Below are positions 43,908 through 44,061 of a stretch of DNA of 44,061 bases, one piece after another. The translations under genes and the position numbers were made by a program. Numbering within the stretch: the stretch's first letter is position 1; each line of letters opens with the position of its first letter. A model generated the notes under the pieces. It was given only the letters and a program-made list of their open reading frames with translations. It was not told the DNA's origin and did no database searches. The DNA comes from an uncultured Prevotella sp. (GTDB lineage Bacteria > Bacteroidota > Bacteroidia > Bacteroidales > Bacteroidaceae). Location of the stretch: positions 1-44,061 of the forward strand of contig CAAGPV010000086.1 in assembly GCA_900771975.1 (NCBI GenBank). Direction: 5' to 3'.

Positions 43908-43980
43908 TGCGCCCTTAGGGACTCGAACCCTAGACCCACTGATTAAGAGTCAGTTGCTCTACCAGCTGAGCTAAGGGCGC
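43908..43980 (-). tRNA. tRNA-Lys (anticodon CTT)
   Basis: A full cloverleaf of 73 nt on the minus strand: acceptor GCGCCCT/AGGGCGC, D arm GCTC...GAGC, anticodon stem ACTGA/TCAGT with loop CTCTTAA (anticodon CTT), T arm CTAGG-GTTCGAG-TCCCTAG-like, discriminator A. CCA is not encoded. It is the downstream copy of a tandem pair. Confidence 0.95.
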
Positions 43981-44002
43981 TTGCTAACACCTTATTACGT
44001 TG

Positions 44003-44061
44003 TGCGCCCTTAGGGACTCGAACCCTAGACCCACTGATTAAGAGTCAGTTGCTCTACCAGC
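44003..44061 (-). tRNA. tRNA-Lys (anticodon CTT), cut by window end
   Basis: The visible 59 nt are identical to the neighbouring tRNA-Lys, with the same anticodon CTT and discriminator A. The 5' part lies beyond the window. Only 22 nt separate the copies, so they are likely processed from one transcript. Confidence 0.92.

Overview
The window looks like a stretch of Bacteroidales chromosome, most likely from a Prevotella-type organism. Three things point that way: the gene families present (Bacteroidota-type RpoZ, DUF4293, DUF4468, a Porin_10-like protein, a Nudix-domain sugar regulator); many -7 boxes of the form TAnnTTTG with a TTG/TTTG about 16-20 bp upstream, the Bacteroidota sigma-ABfr promoter style; and weak Shine-Dalgarno sequences. 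The genus is inference. I see no phage, IS element or CRISPR array.

Layout. 1-1640: a broken nucleotidyltransferase-family gene with two in-frame stops and an in-frame palindromic insert, closed by a terminator. 1638-4843 (minus): bamD-rpoZ-DUF4293, then metY. 5062-7083: uvrB. 7242-12337: a tight envelope/quinone run (DUF4468 protein, small membrane protein, porin, MenA, HD-domain protein). 12480-14168: guanine deaminase and NADP-isocitrate dehydrogenase. 14434-15714: superoxide reductase (dfx) divergent from a Crp/Fnr regulator. 15778-16836 (minus): an RluA-family pseudouridine synthase and a 51-residue membrane protein. 17058-21832: ABC-F ATPase, grpE-dnaJ, folC.

22004-30633 is a sugar region: galM, a sugar MFS transporter and galK; then a Nudix-domain regulator with a broken hydrolase motif, a secreted GH51 arabinofuranosidase, transketolase and RpiB. 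Together they would take in galactose/arabinose and feed pentoses into the non-oxidative pentose phosphate pathway. 30736-33209 (minus) is a three-gene run in which two zinc-ribbon membrane proteins precede pyruvate kinase. dinB follows on the minus strand, then a secreted SGNH hydrolase. 35633-40663 is a TolC/HlyD/two-permease export operon with no ATPase gene. Mrp, a DUF4878 lipoprotein and a YiiX-like lipoprotein lie on the minus strand. The end holds a small transcription unit with two 28-residue hydrophobic ORFs and two tandem tRNA-Lys(CTT) genes, the last cut by the window edge.

Most genes are ordinary housekeeping genes. The observations most worth a second look are the palindromic insert inside a coding frame (931-1034), the paired 28-residue ORFs with an FNR-like box upstream (43304-43747), the ABC-F protein in which exactly one composite ATP site has lost all its motifs, and the zinc-ribbon pair joined to pyk.
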